A program made the position numbers and the translations under genes. A DNA stretch of 64,000 bases from Guyanagaster necrorhizus. Taxonomy: Eukaryota > Basidiomycota > Agaricomycetes > Agaricales > Physalacriaceae. The stretch is from contig NW_025064940.1 of assembly GCF_019112545.1 (NCBI RefSeq), positions 62,001 to 126,000 of the forward strand, in the 5' to 3' direction. Shown one piece after another: positions 34,348 through 46,654 of the stretch. Each line of letters starts with the position of its first letter. The first letter of the stretch is position 1. The notes under the pieces are model-generated. The model did not search any database and was not told the DNA's origin. It worked only from the letters and a program-made list of their open reading frames with translations.

Positions 34348-35650
34348 TTACAAAGAAGCGGAACCCGATGGGCCTGCATTGGAACCCAAACTCTCCCCCT
34401 GCTCCTTCAACTCCTCTATATTCTTGTCCAGCCCCTTCAACATCACCTCCTGAAGATCCTCCACCTCCTGATCCCTCTCATCCTTGAAAATCAGTCAGGC
34501 CTTCTTCCAGGCCTCCACCTTGGACTCTGAAAACAGCTCCAAAGGAGATGACATATCATCGGAACCATAGTCATCTTGAAGACCTGCCACAGTACCATGA
34601 ACATCCACCACCTCATCCGCCAACTCATCCATGCAACGCATCAACTTGCATATCAATTTTGAAAGTTGGTGGAGACTGGCGGAGACCTCCACACTGCTGA
34701 TCACCTCACTCGCAGTGACGCCCTTGTTGAACGAACAGGCAGTTTTCTTGACCTTGCAGCGAGAGCAAGTCAGCCCTCGACCAGCACCTTCGGTTACCAG
34801 TCATGCATAACACCATGCACCATCTTGACGACAATGCACACAACTCCCTGAAAACAAAAGCTAAGTTAAGCCATGGAAGAAAACCAAGACACTTACTTTC
34901 ACTATCCAACAATTCTTCGTCCGCTGCTGGCCCTGCCACTTCCAACTTCACCTGCTTTTTGGGGCTAACAATCGCCTCTGTCTCACTGTCATCCACTATG
35001 CCCCTCGACCTGAACTTGTGTTTACATCCCTTCTCTGCTGGAACCGCTGCCCTTCTCTTCCCCTCCCACACCCTCTTCCTCTTCTCCAGGGTCCCTTTGG
35101 ATTCCTCAGACTCATCATCCCCCTCAGTTCCCTTCACCTGCTCATCATCGGACTCCAGAGGCATATGGTGAGTCACCTTCTTGAAGCGAAGACCGGGGCC
35201 AGGACCATACCGTTCCACCAAAACTTGATGCAGCCGAAAATCAGTGGCCTCTGCAGGGGTCATCAGCAATCCATTCTCCATAACCATCCCCTCTGGCTCT
35301 ACCTCCTCAGCCTCAGCCCTCGCTGCTGCCTCTGCAGCCTCCCTCTCTGCAGCCTCCCTCTCCTCAGCCACCCTCTGAGCCACCTCTCTCAATGCCTCCT
35401 CTGCCTCCTTAGCCCGCCTCTCCATAGCTTGCCGAACCTCCTCTCTCTTCCTCTCTAATTCCTCCTTCTGCTCCTTTTTCCACGCCTCCCAGACCACACG
35501 GTCTGCCCAGACCTTTTCCTCCCGCTCTTGCTCCCTTTGCCATTCCAAATGACTCTCCATGGCCTCCGCATATTCTTCCTCCGCGGCCTCCCATTCTAGA
35601 CAAAACAATTCCTTGGCCTCTTCAGGGCCATCAGGGGTGGATCCCCTCAC
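34348..35650 (-). CDS. Antisense gene in element A: coiled-coil plus twin CX2CX6C motifs
   Basis: It runs against the element, between the chromodomain and the 3' LTR. Exon 1 (35650-34897) encodes TPDGPEEAKELFCLEWEAA, then about 80 residues rich in Glu, Arg, Ala and Lys (a predicted long coiled-coil), then GPGLRFKKVTHHMP and a basic stretch (CKHKFRSRGI). A 49-bp intron (34896-34848, GTAAGT...TTTCAG) joins it in frame to exon 2. Exon 2 has CVHCRQDGAWC, then LTCSRCKVKKTACSF, and a helical end to TAA at 34348. The two CX2CX6C motifs resemble halves of a fungal zinc cluster, so DNA or RNA binding is possible. Two TGA codons (after CYA and WKKA) can each come from CGA. The start codon is not resolved: the frame stays open upstream to about 35700. 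The same gene occurs in element B, and a relic in F. Confidence 0.65.
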
Positions 35651-35804
35651 CAGAGGCTTAGGAGTGCATGAGCGACAACATAGGCGATGATGGTGGTTTC
35701 AGATCAAGATACAAAACTCCCATGGCCACCAACAATCCTCCATGTGGCCCCACCAGCCATTGGGATCAGCGCTCTTGAGGGCAAGAATGCTAAGGGGAGG
35801 ATAC

Positions 35805-36302
35805 TGTTACGCATATGCCACTGGCCTCCATGTCATCTCAACCAACCATGAATTCTATCATGCTACCCACCAGACTCCGGCCGCTTCCCATTACCTACTA
35901 ATTTCATTTCACCATTATCATTTCACATCTGTATTTCATATTGTAATACCTAGACCCTGAACTCGGTAGCGAATATTCACACCGGAACCCAATGGAACTC
36001 GACTCGGAATTAGCTACCATTAGTATATAAAGCCATGTATATCACTGTAACTACTCAGTTCGAATATCAACTTGGATAAGCCACCCACACTTTGCACTCA
36101 CTTCAACTCCTCACTACCTCATCCGTCGGATTCTGCTCCGAAGGACATTCCGGTTCACTTCTCTGACAAATCTCCATCCTGTCCATTCAGATCCTTGGGC
36201 CCCAACTCAAGGGTGACATTGCCAATAGCTTTGTCGATGCCCACGCACTCTGCTGGACTCTGCGAGTGCACCCAAGCCCACTCAATTGGCACATTCTTAA
36301 CA
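35805..36302 (+). repeat. 3' LTR of element A
   Basis: 498 bp, same length as the 5' LTR, TG...CA ends, flanked by the TCACC duplication. Confidence 0.93.
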
Positions 36303-36662
36303 TCACCCTCTCATTGTTGGTTCCTCCTTGATCATGGTTGGCTTGTCAACTCAGGAGGTCTGCCTTTTTGTTTGCTGTCTCCACCTTGTGGTGCAGAGTG
36401 TATTGGTATTGGCTGAGTTTTGTAACTCATCTTGCTTGTTGGTAATTAAGTTTCTGTGGTTGCCAGAAATATCAGAGATTTTAGTGATCAGTTCAAATTT
36501 CAAAAACTTCAATGGCTCCAATGAGGTAATGTTGCCACTCTTCCAATGTGAGCATAATTGTGAGAAGCTTCTTATTATAGATCTCATAATTTCACTCAGT
36601 TATCATGAGTGTCTTGGACAGAAATGCGATAAGGCACCATTTCTTATTCTGTTCTTGGGATA
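36303..36662 (-). pseudogene. Element C RNase H segment between elements A and B
   Basis: Minus strand: LLTIMLTLEEWQHYLIGAI and TDHQNL, then RWVTKLSQYQYTLHHKVETA and NKKADLLS. This is the second half of a Ty3 RNase H, continuing element C across the A insertion. Confidence 0.8.
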
Positions 36663-37161
36663 TGTTAAGAATGTGCCAATCGAGTAGGCTTGAGTGCATG
36701 TACAGAGTCTGATGGAGTGCATGGGTATTGACAAAGCTATTAGCAATGTCACCTTTGAGTCAGAGCCCAAGGATCTGGATGGATAGAATAGAGTTCTATC
36801 AGAGAAGCGAAACAGGAATATCCTTCAGAGTGGAGTCTGACAGACAAGGTAGGGAGGATTTGAAGTGAGTGCAAAGTGTAGATGGCTTATCCAAGTTGAT
36901 ATTCGAACTGAGTAGTTATGGTGATATACATAGCTTTATATACTAATAGTAGCTAATTCTGAGTCAGATTCTATTAGGTTCTAGTGTCAATATTTGCTAC
37001 CAAGTTCAGGGTCTAGATATTACAATGTGAAATATGGATGTGAAATGATAATGGTGAAATGAAATTAGTAGGTAATAAGAAGTGGCCAGAGTCTGGTGGA
37101 TAGTGTGATTGAATTCGTGGTTGGTTGGAGTGACATGGAGGCCGGCAGCATGTGCATAACA
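36663..37161 (-). repeat. 3' LTR of element B
   Basis: 499 bp, reversed A-type LTR (TGTTAAGAATGTGCC...GCATAACA). Confidence 0.92.
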
Positions 37162-37369
37162 GTATTCTCCCCTTAGCATTCTTGCCCTCAAAAGTACAGA
37201 TCTCAATGGCCAGTAGGGCCATATAGAAGATTGTTGGTGGCTGTAGGAGTTTTGTATCTTGATCTGAAACCACCATCATCACCTATATCATCACTCACTA
37301 CATATTGTTGCTCATACACTCCTGAGCCTCTGGTGAGGGGATCCACTCCCAATGGCTCTGAAGAGGCCA

Positions 37370-38620
37370 AGGAACTGTTTTGTCTAGAATGAGAGGCCAT
37401 GGAGGAAGAGTATGTGGAGGCCATGGAGAGTCATTTGGAATGGCAAAAGGAGCAAGAGCAGGAGGAAAAGGTTTAGGTGGACCATGTGGCCTGAGAGGCA
37501 CAGAAAAAGGAGCAGAAGGAGGAATTGGCAAGAAAGAGGGAGGAGGTTTAGCAAGCCATAGAGAGGTGGGCTAAAGAGACAGAGGAGGTGTTGAGAGAGG
37601 TGGCTTGGAGAGAGGCTGAGGAGAGAGAGACCATGGAGGCAGTGGTGAGGGCTGAGGCTGAAGAGATAGAGTTGGAGGGGATGGTTATAGAGGATGGGTT
37701 GCTGATGACACTTGTGGAGGCTGTTGATTTTTGGCTGCATCAAGTGTTGGCAGAATGGTATGGTCCTAGCCCTGGTCTTCACTTTAAGAAGGTGACTCAC
37801 CATATGCCTCTGGAATCTGATGATGAGCAGATGAAGGGGACTGAGAGAGACAATGAGTCTAAGAAATCTGAGGAGATCCTGAAGAGAAGAAAGAGGGTGC
37901 AGGAGGGGAAGAGGAGGGCAGTGGGTCTGGTGGAGAAGGGCCATAAATGCAAGTTCAGGTTGAGGAGCATAGTGGATGACAATGAGACAGAGGTGATTGT
38001 TAGCCCTAAAAAGTGGGTGAAGTTGGAAGTGACAAGACCGGTGGAGGGTGAAAAATTGTTGGATGGTGAAAGTAAGTGTCTTGGTTTTTTTTTATGGCTT
38101 CACTTAGCTTTTGTTTTCAGAGAGTTATATGCATTATTGTCAAGATAGTGCATAGTGTTATGTATGACTGATAACCAGAGGTGCCGGTTGAGGGTGGACT
38201 TGCTCTCACTGCAAGATCAAGAAAACTGCCTGTTCATTCAACAAGGGCATCACAGTGAGTGAAGTGATCAGCAGTGTGGAGGTCTCTGCCGGTCTCTACC
38301 AGCTTTCGAAGTTAATCTGCAAGTTGATGTGTCATGTGGATGAGTTGGCAGATGAGATGGCGGATGTCTGTGGTACTGTAGTGGGTCTCCAGGATGACTA
38401 CAGGTCAGATGATATGTCATCTTCTTTAGAGTTGTTTTTGAAGTCTGAGTTGAAGGCCTAGAAGAAGGCTCATCTGTTTTTTAGGAATGAGAAGGATCAG
38501 AAGGTGGAAGATCTGTGGGAGGCAATGTTGAAGAGACTAGATGAGGATATAGAGGAGTTGAAGAGGCAGAGAGAGAGTTCTAGTTCTGGTGCAGGTCCAT
38601 CAGATTCTGCTTTCTTGTAG
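37370..38620 (+). pseudogene. Antisense gene in element B, decayed
   Basis: Opposite strand to B, same position as in A. Exon 1 has STPNGSEEAKELFCLE, a Glu/Arg-rich coiled-coil, GLHFKKVTHHMPLESDDEQ and VDDNETEVIVSPKKWVKLEV. The intron starts GTAAGTGTCTTGG and ends TTTTCAG near 38120. Exon 2 keeps TCSHCKIKKTACSFNKG and LYQLSKLICKLMCHVDELAD, and ends GPSDSAFL then TAG at 38620. The first CX2CX6C motif has lost cysteines: three codons show TGT or TGG turned into TAT or TAG. Structure, splice sites and reading frame are otherwise kept relative to A. Confidence 0.6.
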
Positions 38621-38879
38621 AGCTTTTGTATGAAATGTATATAGAAAAGGCATTGGATGTTGATAGTGGAGAAGAAAAAAATGTAGATATAAGTTTTTGA
38701 CTTATGAAAGTGTAAGAGAGGTGATTGAAATGATATTTGGTTGGTAGAATTGAAATAGTAGAGTGAGGCTCTGGTGGCATCCAGAGCAGTTTTGTATCAA
38801 GAATGGAATGATTGAGTGACTTTGGATAAGAGTCCTGATTTGCCTGGGTATCAATGGTGGAATTCTTCAATAAATTCAT

Positions 38880-41022
38880 CAGCAGAGAACTCGGAGGCTG
38901 GTAACTAAGCAAACTCTTCATTAGTACCTTCATAGCCTAGCCACTGGATTTTGTATAGCAGTGGGCAGCAGAACCGGCAGTCCAGTTTAGAGTCAAGGAT
39001 TTGGACTATTTTGAAATGTTCTTCTCCATCGACTTCGACTGGAGGCAGTGGCAGTTGGATTCAGTTAGAAATGGTGTTTTCTTCTATGGGTTCCAATTGT
39101 GACACATAGAAGACAGAGTGAATAGACCAGAGATCTGGCAGAAGCCTCAGGGTAAAGGAGTGGGTATCAGGTTGGGCTATGATTTTGAAAGGGCCAAGAT
39201 ATTTCTCTGAGAATTTTCTGATCAGGCAGATGGTTTTGATATGTTTGGAGCTGAGGTAGACCTTGTCTCTCACTGTGAACAGGGGTGTCAGGATCCAATG
39301 CTTGTCTGCTTGGATCTTATAGTGAGACTGAGCTTCGAAAATTTCATTCTTCAGTAATTGATGGAGTTCGTTCAGGTCGACTGCAAAGTCTCAGGCCCAG
39401 GCAGAGATGATGTCTCTTTTAGGGTAAATGGTGATGTTGGAGTGGTAACTCTTGTTAGCAAAAAATGGAGAAATTCTGATGGATGCATTAGAGGCATTGT
39501 TGTAGGCAAATTCAGCAATGGGTAGGAGGGTGTCTCAGTTGTTCTGTTGGTAGAAGCAGTAGATGCAGATGTATTATTCCAGAGTTTGGTTTACTCATTC
39601 AGTTTGGCTGTTGGCCTCTGAATAATAACTAGAGATAAGGTGGAGTTCCATGTCAAGGGCCACAGCTAAGGCATGAGTAAATTGGGAGATGAATTCAGAG
39701 CCATGATCAGATGTGATGTGACTGAGTACTCCATGTTTGGAGAATACATAGATAAGAAAAAGTTGGATGAGCTCCACAGAATTGATGGTGTCATGAGTGG
39801 GAATGAAGATGGCTTGCTTGCTAGCTTGGTCTATGACTACTAGGATGGTAGTAAATCCATTGAAGTCCAGTAGTTGTTCAATGAAGTCTATGGAAATAGA
39901 ATCTCATGGCTGTTCAGGAACTGGCAGAGGTTTGAGTAACCCATAGAGGCAGTGTCTGGATGCCTTATTGCATCCACAAACTGTGCAGGACTTAACATAG
40001 TGTTAGACATATTCATGCATCTTTGGCCAGGTGTAGTTTCACCAGACTAGTTCTAATGTCTGGTTTTGACTAAAGTGGCCTGCCAAGATGTGGTTATGAT
40101 TGTTCTATAGTATACAGAGATGGAGATCATCAGAGTCTGGGATATAGATGTGGCCTTCAAAGTGAAGGATGTTAGATTCATCAATGGACCATTAAGAGAG
40201 AGAGGATTCAGAAGTGGCCTTGGCATGGTGGAGGCCATTGGAGGACATAGGGTCAGAGGATTGTGCTTGTTAGATATCGATGTGGAGCTTGTCAATGTCC
40301 ATAATAGTGCTGGCTCAGAGGATAGGGCCTTCGAAGTAGGTTGCATGGAGTGACATGGAAAGTTGTTTTTGGGTGAACACAGGTTAGAAATTGTGGAGAT
40401 TGACTTGGGCATATTGGCTATTCCTCTCTTTAGGGTAGACATCTCATTGTCTAGTGAGTGCATCTGGTTTTTCACTAAGTTTTCTAGGGCAGAAACAAAT
40501 TACTAAGTTGAACTGAGATAGATATTCAGACCAGCAGACTTGTCAGTGGATTAGAATCTTAGTGGTGGCAAAGTATTCAAGATTCTTGTAGTCTGTTACA
40601 ACATCAATGGAGTCCATGGAGCCTTCAAGGTAGTGCTGCCAATGTTTGAAGGCTTCAAAAATGGCCAGGAGCTCCTTGTCATGGGTGTCATAGTTGAGTT
40701 TGGCATTGTAGAGGCTCTGAGAGCAGAACATGATCAGGTGAATTTTGCTATCTTCGAGATAGATAGAGAGGATAGCTGTGATGGCATAGTCAGAGGCTTC
40801 AGTTTCTATCACTATCTTTCAATCGGGAACCCAGTGAGTAAGGATGAGAGCATGTGTAAAGGCCTCTTTTAATTCATTGAAGGCAGTTAAGCATTTGTTG
40901 TCAAATTTCCATGGAGTTCTCTTGCAGGTGAGTCATGTAAAGGGGATGACGATGTTGCTATATCTATATATGAAGTGATGGTAGAAGTTGGCAAAGCCAA
41001 GAAAGGATTGGATGTCTTTGAC
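38880..41022 (-). pseudogene. Element B pol, downstream half (RNase H, integrase, chromodomain)
   Basis: Minus strand, continuing from 47309 across element D: IETEASDYAITAILSIYLED and NLEYFATTKILIH (RNase H), integrase parts such as LSKHGVLSHITSDHGSEF, then LSSKHIKTICLIRKFSEKYL and the chromodomain region near 38900-38990. Many stops, all positions matching element A. Confidence 0.85.
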
Positions 41023-41676
41023 TGTTATGATTTTTCCTATTTCCTTTCTATTTTCTTTTTCTTTTCCTTGGAAACCTCTATCCTTGCTTAGTCAGCCAGC
41101 ACTTAGGACTATGGGAAAGCTTAGCTCAGCAGCCCAGTCAGTCAATCTCCTATGGCGCTGCTGTGTGCTGTGAAGGGAGAGACAATGACCCTTTTGTCCT
41201 ACGACTGTGGCACAGCAGTAACAGCACAACAACAAGACAATAGCTTTCCAGCGCTTAGGACCATGGGAAAGCTTAGCTCAACAGCCCAGTCGGTCAATCT
41301 CCTATGGCGCTGCTGTGTGCTGTGAAGGGAGAGACAATGACCCTTTTGTTCTACAACTGCGGCGCAGCAGTAACAGCATACAGCAAGACAATAGTTTTTG
41401 TGGAGAGACTGGCAACAGCAGGGGAAACGGCACACCCAAGACAACAGCTTTTATTTATAGCAAACAGTATTTAAGTAGCTTAGTTCTCGCTGTAATACCT
41501 CAGTCTCAAACTAAAGTTTATACACTACCATCTTATCTTGAGCTCAGCTAATTGCAAAGAGCCTTAAACCACACAACACCAGTCGCACACATGTGAACTC
41601 GGTCGGACATACTCAAAGTGTGAGGTACTGAACCGTTTATCACGTGCTTCTAGTCCCATGGGATTTGGGTCTAACA
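41023..41676 (+). repeat. 5' LTR of element D with an internal duplication
   Basis: Two adjacent units of about 152 bp (first CTTAGGAC at 41102, second at 41254) share the CCATGGGAAAGCTTAGCTCA and GCTGCTGTGTGCTGTGAAGG blocks. The related LTR of element G has one unit, which accounts for most of the length difference (654 against 518 bp). Confidence 0.88.
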
Positions 41677-41918
41677 ATTAGTTCGAGACTCTGGCATCCC
41701 TTTCTCAAGCCCAACTGTGCTGAGAAACCGAATGCCCATCGCACTTAATCCCTCTAACCCAAACTTCACTCACGAGTTTTTTAAACTCTTCATAGCTATT
41801 ATCAGAATTCTGGTCGGTCTATTGGTGCTCATACAGCTGTGCCATAGACACCAATCAATCATCGCCTGGTCTATCCATCACTATCACGAATTTCAATGCA
41901 TTCATATCATTCTACGAA

Positions 41919-43895
41919 ATGTTACACCAGATCTTCCTCTTCACGACATCCCTGCTTCTGCTTGACCCTCGACATCCCAACAGCCTGACCAGCCAGAAGG
42001 AGTCGACCTCGAAGACGTCTCTGGGAGAATGTCTTCAGAGCACCCGACGGAAGAAGAGGAACAGCCCCAACAGCACACATACCCCCCTTGACCCCTGCTG
42101 GCAGTCATTCGGGACTCAGGAAACCCTTGGGCAACAGGGTTCCGATGTCCCAGATCAAATGTCACCATCCCCTCCCCCCATCGTAGCATCCGAGCAACAA
42201 GGATGCCAACCCCTGTCTCTGGCACCGGCATTGGGTGCCATGCCAGAGACTCCTTGGACAGCTCACAGATGGCTCGTGGGACCAGTACTAGGACATGGGG
42301 ATCCCATCATACAATGTCAGTATGAGAGAATGGCACTGACAACAGAACAGAGGTCAACCGGCTGGAACAGCGGCCTATCAGAAACTTCGCCAGAGATTTC
42401 GCCAATCAAGCAAGAAGTGACAATGAAATCTACAGGGAGAACGACCTCTTCAGGAGGTATCTCCAAGCATGAGAGGCAGAACAGTGAAGGAGAGAGGCCG
42501 ACAGTTCCGGTGCCACCACTATGGTTGACACCAGCACCATCGACTCCCACCTCCGATACCCCACCTCCTCCTACACCGAATCAGACCCATGGGCGGCGCC
42601 TGTCGACGAAGTCATCTATGATGATGGCCACCCATTATCATATGGAACAGACACCATTGCAGACACCAACAGCATTCCGATCAACGGAAACGAAATATCG
42701 GCAGATCAGGGATCGATCAGAGGGGACAGCCAGCACATCGACCCCACAGGAGACCTTAAATGGTTTCTTGATGGACCGGTCGCTGCTCTCTTCCTTCAAC
42801 CTCGATTTTACCAGAACTTCCATTGATATAGCTGAGCAATGGCGACGAACACAGCAGAGGGAGAGGCTGAGCAGGAGCAACAGTGGCCTGGGTGGGAGCC
42901 TTCTCCTCGCCCTGGCCCAGAAGACACTGGACCCAGTACCCAACCCCAGACCCACCGAGCCGACGATATACGACCTGACTGACATTCCCCTCCTCAGAGG
43001 GGAAATGCTGGACCAGGACGGCAATGCAGACAACGAGGCCAAGGAGGGGGATTCAATTGTGGGGGTCGGGGACCCTCACTTTAAATCCGAAGAAAGTTGT
43101 GAAAGACAAACGGCAGATAGAGCAGGAGCAGAGGGGGATGACCTCTGGTTGAGGTCATCTTCAAGTCAAAGGTATCCTCTTGCCGATGACGTCGGGCGAG
43201 AGGAAATTTCACCATATGCGGCCCCAGGATGGGCCATTTTTAAATATAACCGACAATTTTTGCACTATCAGATGGGGCCAACACAGCCATACAAGCTGAG
43301 GAACGACAAAAGGATGGCAGACAAGCTATAGATGCTGAATGAATTACCCTCAAACTCAGCATCCACAGCACCGACAATCTGAATGGCACCATCTCAGCAC
43401 TCGCATAACACTTGCACCATCCCCGGCATGGCATCTCGGCTTGATAGAAGCCGATCCCAGACAGTTCGGCAACATCTAAGGCCAAGGAAGTTGCCGACAG
43501 TCCCACAATTACCTGCTGAGCAGCCACCGCCATACACAGAAAGCAGTAGCCTGGTCGAAGGGTGGGCATGACCACCTGATGGCAGGATCCCGACCCCGAC
43601 AACCACCGCTACTGGACCACTCCAAACAGAACCAGCCGTTCATGAAATCTACAGGCAACAGATGAAGGAACACAAGTTGGCTGGAAAAACAGCCCTAGCC
43701 TACTTCACAGAACTGGAACGACTGGCCACACTTGCTGGAGTATGGGATGACATCACTGATACTGGATACATGGTTAAATGTATCAAGGAGGGATTACCAC
43801 CCATTTATCTCTCAACAATCTTCGACAAGGAATGGTATACCCCGAAAGGTTACGATAAATGGAAGGGCCGAACTATCGAGATATACAAAGAATGA
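41919..43895 (+). pseudogene. Element D gag
   Basis: A 470-codon frame starts with ATG at 41919 and runs to TAG at 43331. It is rich in Pro, Ser and Thr, with few recognisable features in its first part. After a gap and frame change, 43662-43895 reads YFTELERLATLAGVWDD, matching the capsid part of element C (YFDELEWLAKLAGIQDD). No zinc knuckle was found. Gag would form the packaging particle. The open first frame is likely real, but the whole is broken. Confidence 0.6.
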
Positions 43896-43899
43896 CAAT

Positions 43900-46550
43900 G
43901 ATAAAGGGCTGAGGCAATTGCCTTAGCATATGGACACACGATCCAGGAACCAGCAAATATCGAAGACATCAGTCTTCTCGGAAAAAAGGCAAGAAGTTCC
44001 AACAGGACCTGAGAGGGTCACATGGCATGAAGCCCTGCGCAGACAAGGAATCACCACACCCGGAAGAATATTCGGATGGAAATTGCTAGACAGCATTGAC
44101 CGAGTCCCGAAACTCGGCCATGAACTAAATTAACAAACTAATACCTTTTTCTTTTTCCCTATAGTAACCACTATAAACAACGCATACTTTATTTGATAAA
44201 CTAATAACTGTCTAGGGACGGACCCATATCGAAACCCACTCTTCGAATGAGACGAACATTGTTCGAACCGACGGGACATAGGGCACTGGTACCAGAAGGG
44301 ACTAAACCTAATAAGGAAATATGAACAAATTCCTCAAGGCCGAGGAACAATCTCCATATCAGGAATTGGCAAAAACCTCAGATCACAATGAAGGAACTAC
44401 AACCACTTACAGGATTGATTAACTTCTACCGACAGATCATTCGACAGCATCAAATGACACCGCCAGACTCAGAAATTCCCCAAGGGAACAGGGAATTCCT
44501 GAACAAGGCACCACGAACAGTACCTCAGATAGAATCTTGCCTAAACCAAGACAGGATGGAGAAATTGACCCCAGAGAAGTCAGTATTCTCACAGAACAAC
44601 ATGACAAAACAAACACTGGTATATTGAAGGCACTCAATGACACACTCCTCGCCATAAAAATCGCACTCGCAGAGCAACGACTTTATCTCATTAGAGCAAA
44701 TCACAGGGACGCTGAAACAGGGAGGAGACGGCAAGAAAAGCTATGTCCTCCAACCAGAACGGTTCCATGATGGAATCATGGAAACAAGATACATAATTGT
44801 ATCAGGAATGATCCAATGCACTGGATCAAAAGAATGGATTCATATCCCAAGGGATCACCTCCCGGATTGATTGACTTCTACAGGCGGATCATTCATCAGC
44901 ATGATCTGACCAAAGGCACAACTAGACTGGAAAATTCCCCAAGGAAACGGGGAATTTCCAAGGATGAGATTTTCCAAACTCTTTGCCATAGTACTCACAC
45001 TCTCAGAGTGATGACACTATCTCATTGGAGAACTGACGATCTCAGATGATCCAACGGATCAACGAAAAAGTGGCAACACTCAACAACGAGCAAGGGCACA
45101 AAGGGACATCATGGAGATGTCACAACTACAGAACGCTTCCATGATGGGATCATGGAAACAAGATATATATATATCAGGAACGCCACTATGGGTCCAAGGC
45201 ACCAGATCCCAGAACCCTTCCAACAGATGGCAGGGAAATTGATCCATGACGGATCAGCACCAAAGGAATCAGTCTTGACAAGATATTGATGGTCCATAGA
45301 TCATAATATCATCCGATATGTCAAGAATTATGAGGAGCGATGACATGACAAGAGAAGTCATAATGCTCCAACGAGAACACCTCCATGACAGTGAATGTCT
45401 ATGGAAAAGGATACACTAACATATCAAGAACAGATCCAAGGTACCAGATCAAACCACAACCCAGCACAAATACTGGACATAATCACAAGGTCTCTTCATC
45501 ACCAGAGAACCACACCTACTGCTTCCCGAAGACACCATCGATGACATATCACAATCATCGTCAATCGCTTCTCGAAGCCTATTACTCGATCATACGATCA
45601 ACAGAAGCAACATCAATAATACGAAGGAGGTCATCTTCAAATATTATCCCTGAACAAATACGTTGACCTACATCAGCAGAAGACATGTTACTACAGACAA
45701 TGAAGATGACTCTGTCCAAAAACAGACCAACCAACTAACGATGAGGAAATGTTACAGGAGACCAATAACGACATACCTGTAACGAAGCAAACTACGAATG
45801 GTGGGGACATACAGCGAAGAGCAATGACCGACCATGGGTCCAGCAGATCGGCCATCTGCGAACAGCAGAATGGAGTATATCTACACAGATATACAACAAC
45901 CAACCTTGCTCAAGGAGCAATCCCATCCAAAACCAGCCTCGCCAATGACGAACGGATCCAGCAGATCAGCCACCTCCTGCCTCCACCAATAACAAAGTTT
46001 GGTTGGATACAACGGCAGATGGAGCAGGAGCAGGACCATTCAAAGTGATCGCCAAAAATCAGCAATTCCGCATACAAGTTGGGAATCCCACCAACTTGGA
46101 ACGTCCATAACATCTTCAACAAGACCTTATTGACACCATATATAGCACCAGCTTTTCCAAACCAAAACTGTTGACTACCTAGTCAGCTGGAAAGGCTATG
46201 ATCCAGAATCAAACCAATGGGTCAATGAAAAATATATGGATGCCGAAGAAGCAACTCACAACTATGAACAACAAATCAATAGAGTCGACCACAGAGGGGT
46301 CAGGATCAATATTATCCCAGAGGAATACGTCGACCTGCGGTCAGCAGAGGACATGTTTGAGAGGATGATGAAGATGACTCTTCGACAGACAAGCCAGAAA
46401 TGGTCGGGACATACAGCGAAAAGCAATGTCCCCCATCTGATGGATCTACAGACAGCCTCTGACAGATCGAAAAGTCACAACATAACAACAGGCACCGCTC
46501 TCGCAGTTCGAGATTCTGCAACAAACAACAAGCGGCCAAAGTCTTTATGA
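43900..46550 (+). pseudogene. Element D pol remnants and chromodomain
   Basis: Only pieces are present: MKELQPLTGLINFYRQII (start of the RT/RNase H link, 44388), a second similar piece PPGLIDFYRRIIHQ (44855), an integrase-like KPETYQ-free region, and a chromodomain (VDYLVSWKGYDPESNQWVN, about 46170-46230). No YXDD motif and no integrase catalytic core were found. Repeated blocks inside suggest template switching or rearrangement. Confidence 0.6.
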
Positions 46551-46654
46551 ACCTGCAAACTGGTGAACGGGTCCAGCAGATCAGCCATCTCCTTCCAAGA
46601 AGAGAGAACTACTCTAACTTAACCATCGGAATGATGGTCTTAAGAAGGGGGTAA

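Larger units (their letters stand above)
28332..36302 (+). mobile_element. Element A: Ty3/gypsy LTR retrotransposon with an antisense gene
   Basis: 7971 bp, with 498-bp LTRs at 28332-28829 and 35805-36302. The TCACC target duplication is at 28327-28331 and 36303-36307. The plus strand holds gag (28870-30309) and protease, RT, RNase H, integrase and chromodomain (about 30450-34180). About 1.6 kb follow between pol and the 3' LTR, holding a gene on the opposite strand. It keeps more CpGs than its relatives, so it looks younger or less mutated. It is inserted in element C. Confidence 0.93.

Noticed and set aside
34803..35458. Plus-strand frames rich in Leu and Ser inside element A after pol
   Set aside because: They are shadows of the antisense coiled-coil gene. 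Splice sites and conserved motifs support the minus strand.
41941..43042. Minus-strand frames opposite element D gag
   Set aside because: They overlap the long gag frame, lack motifs, and lie on the wrong strand for the element.
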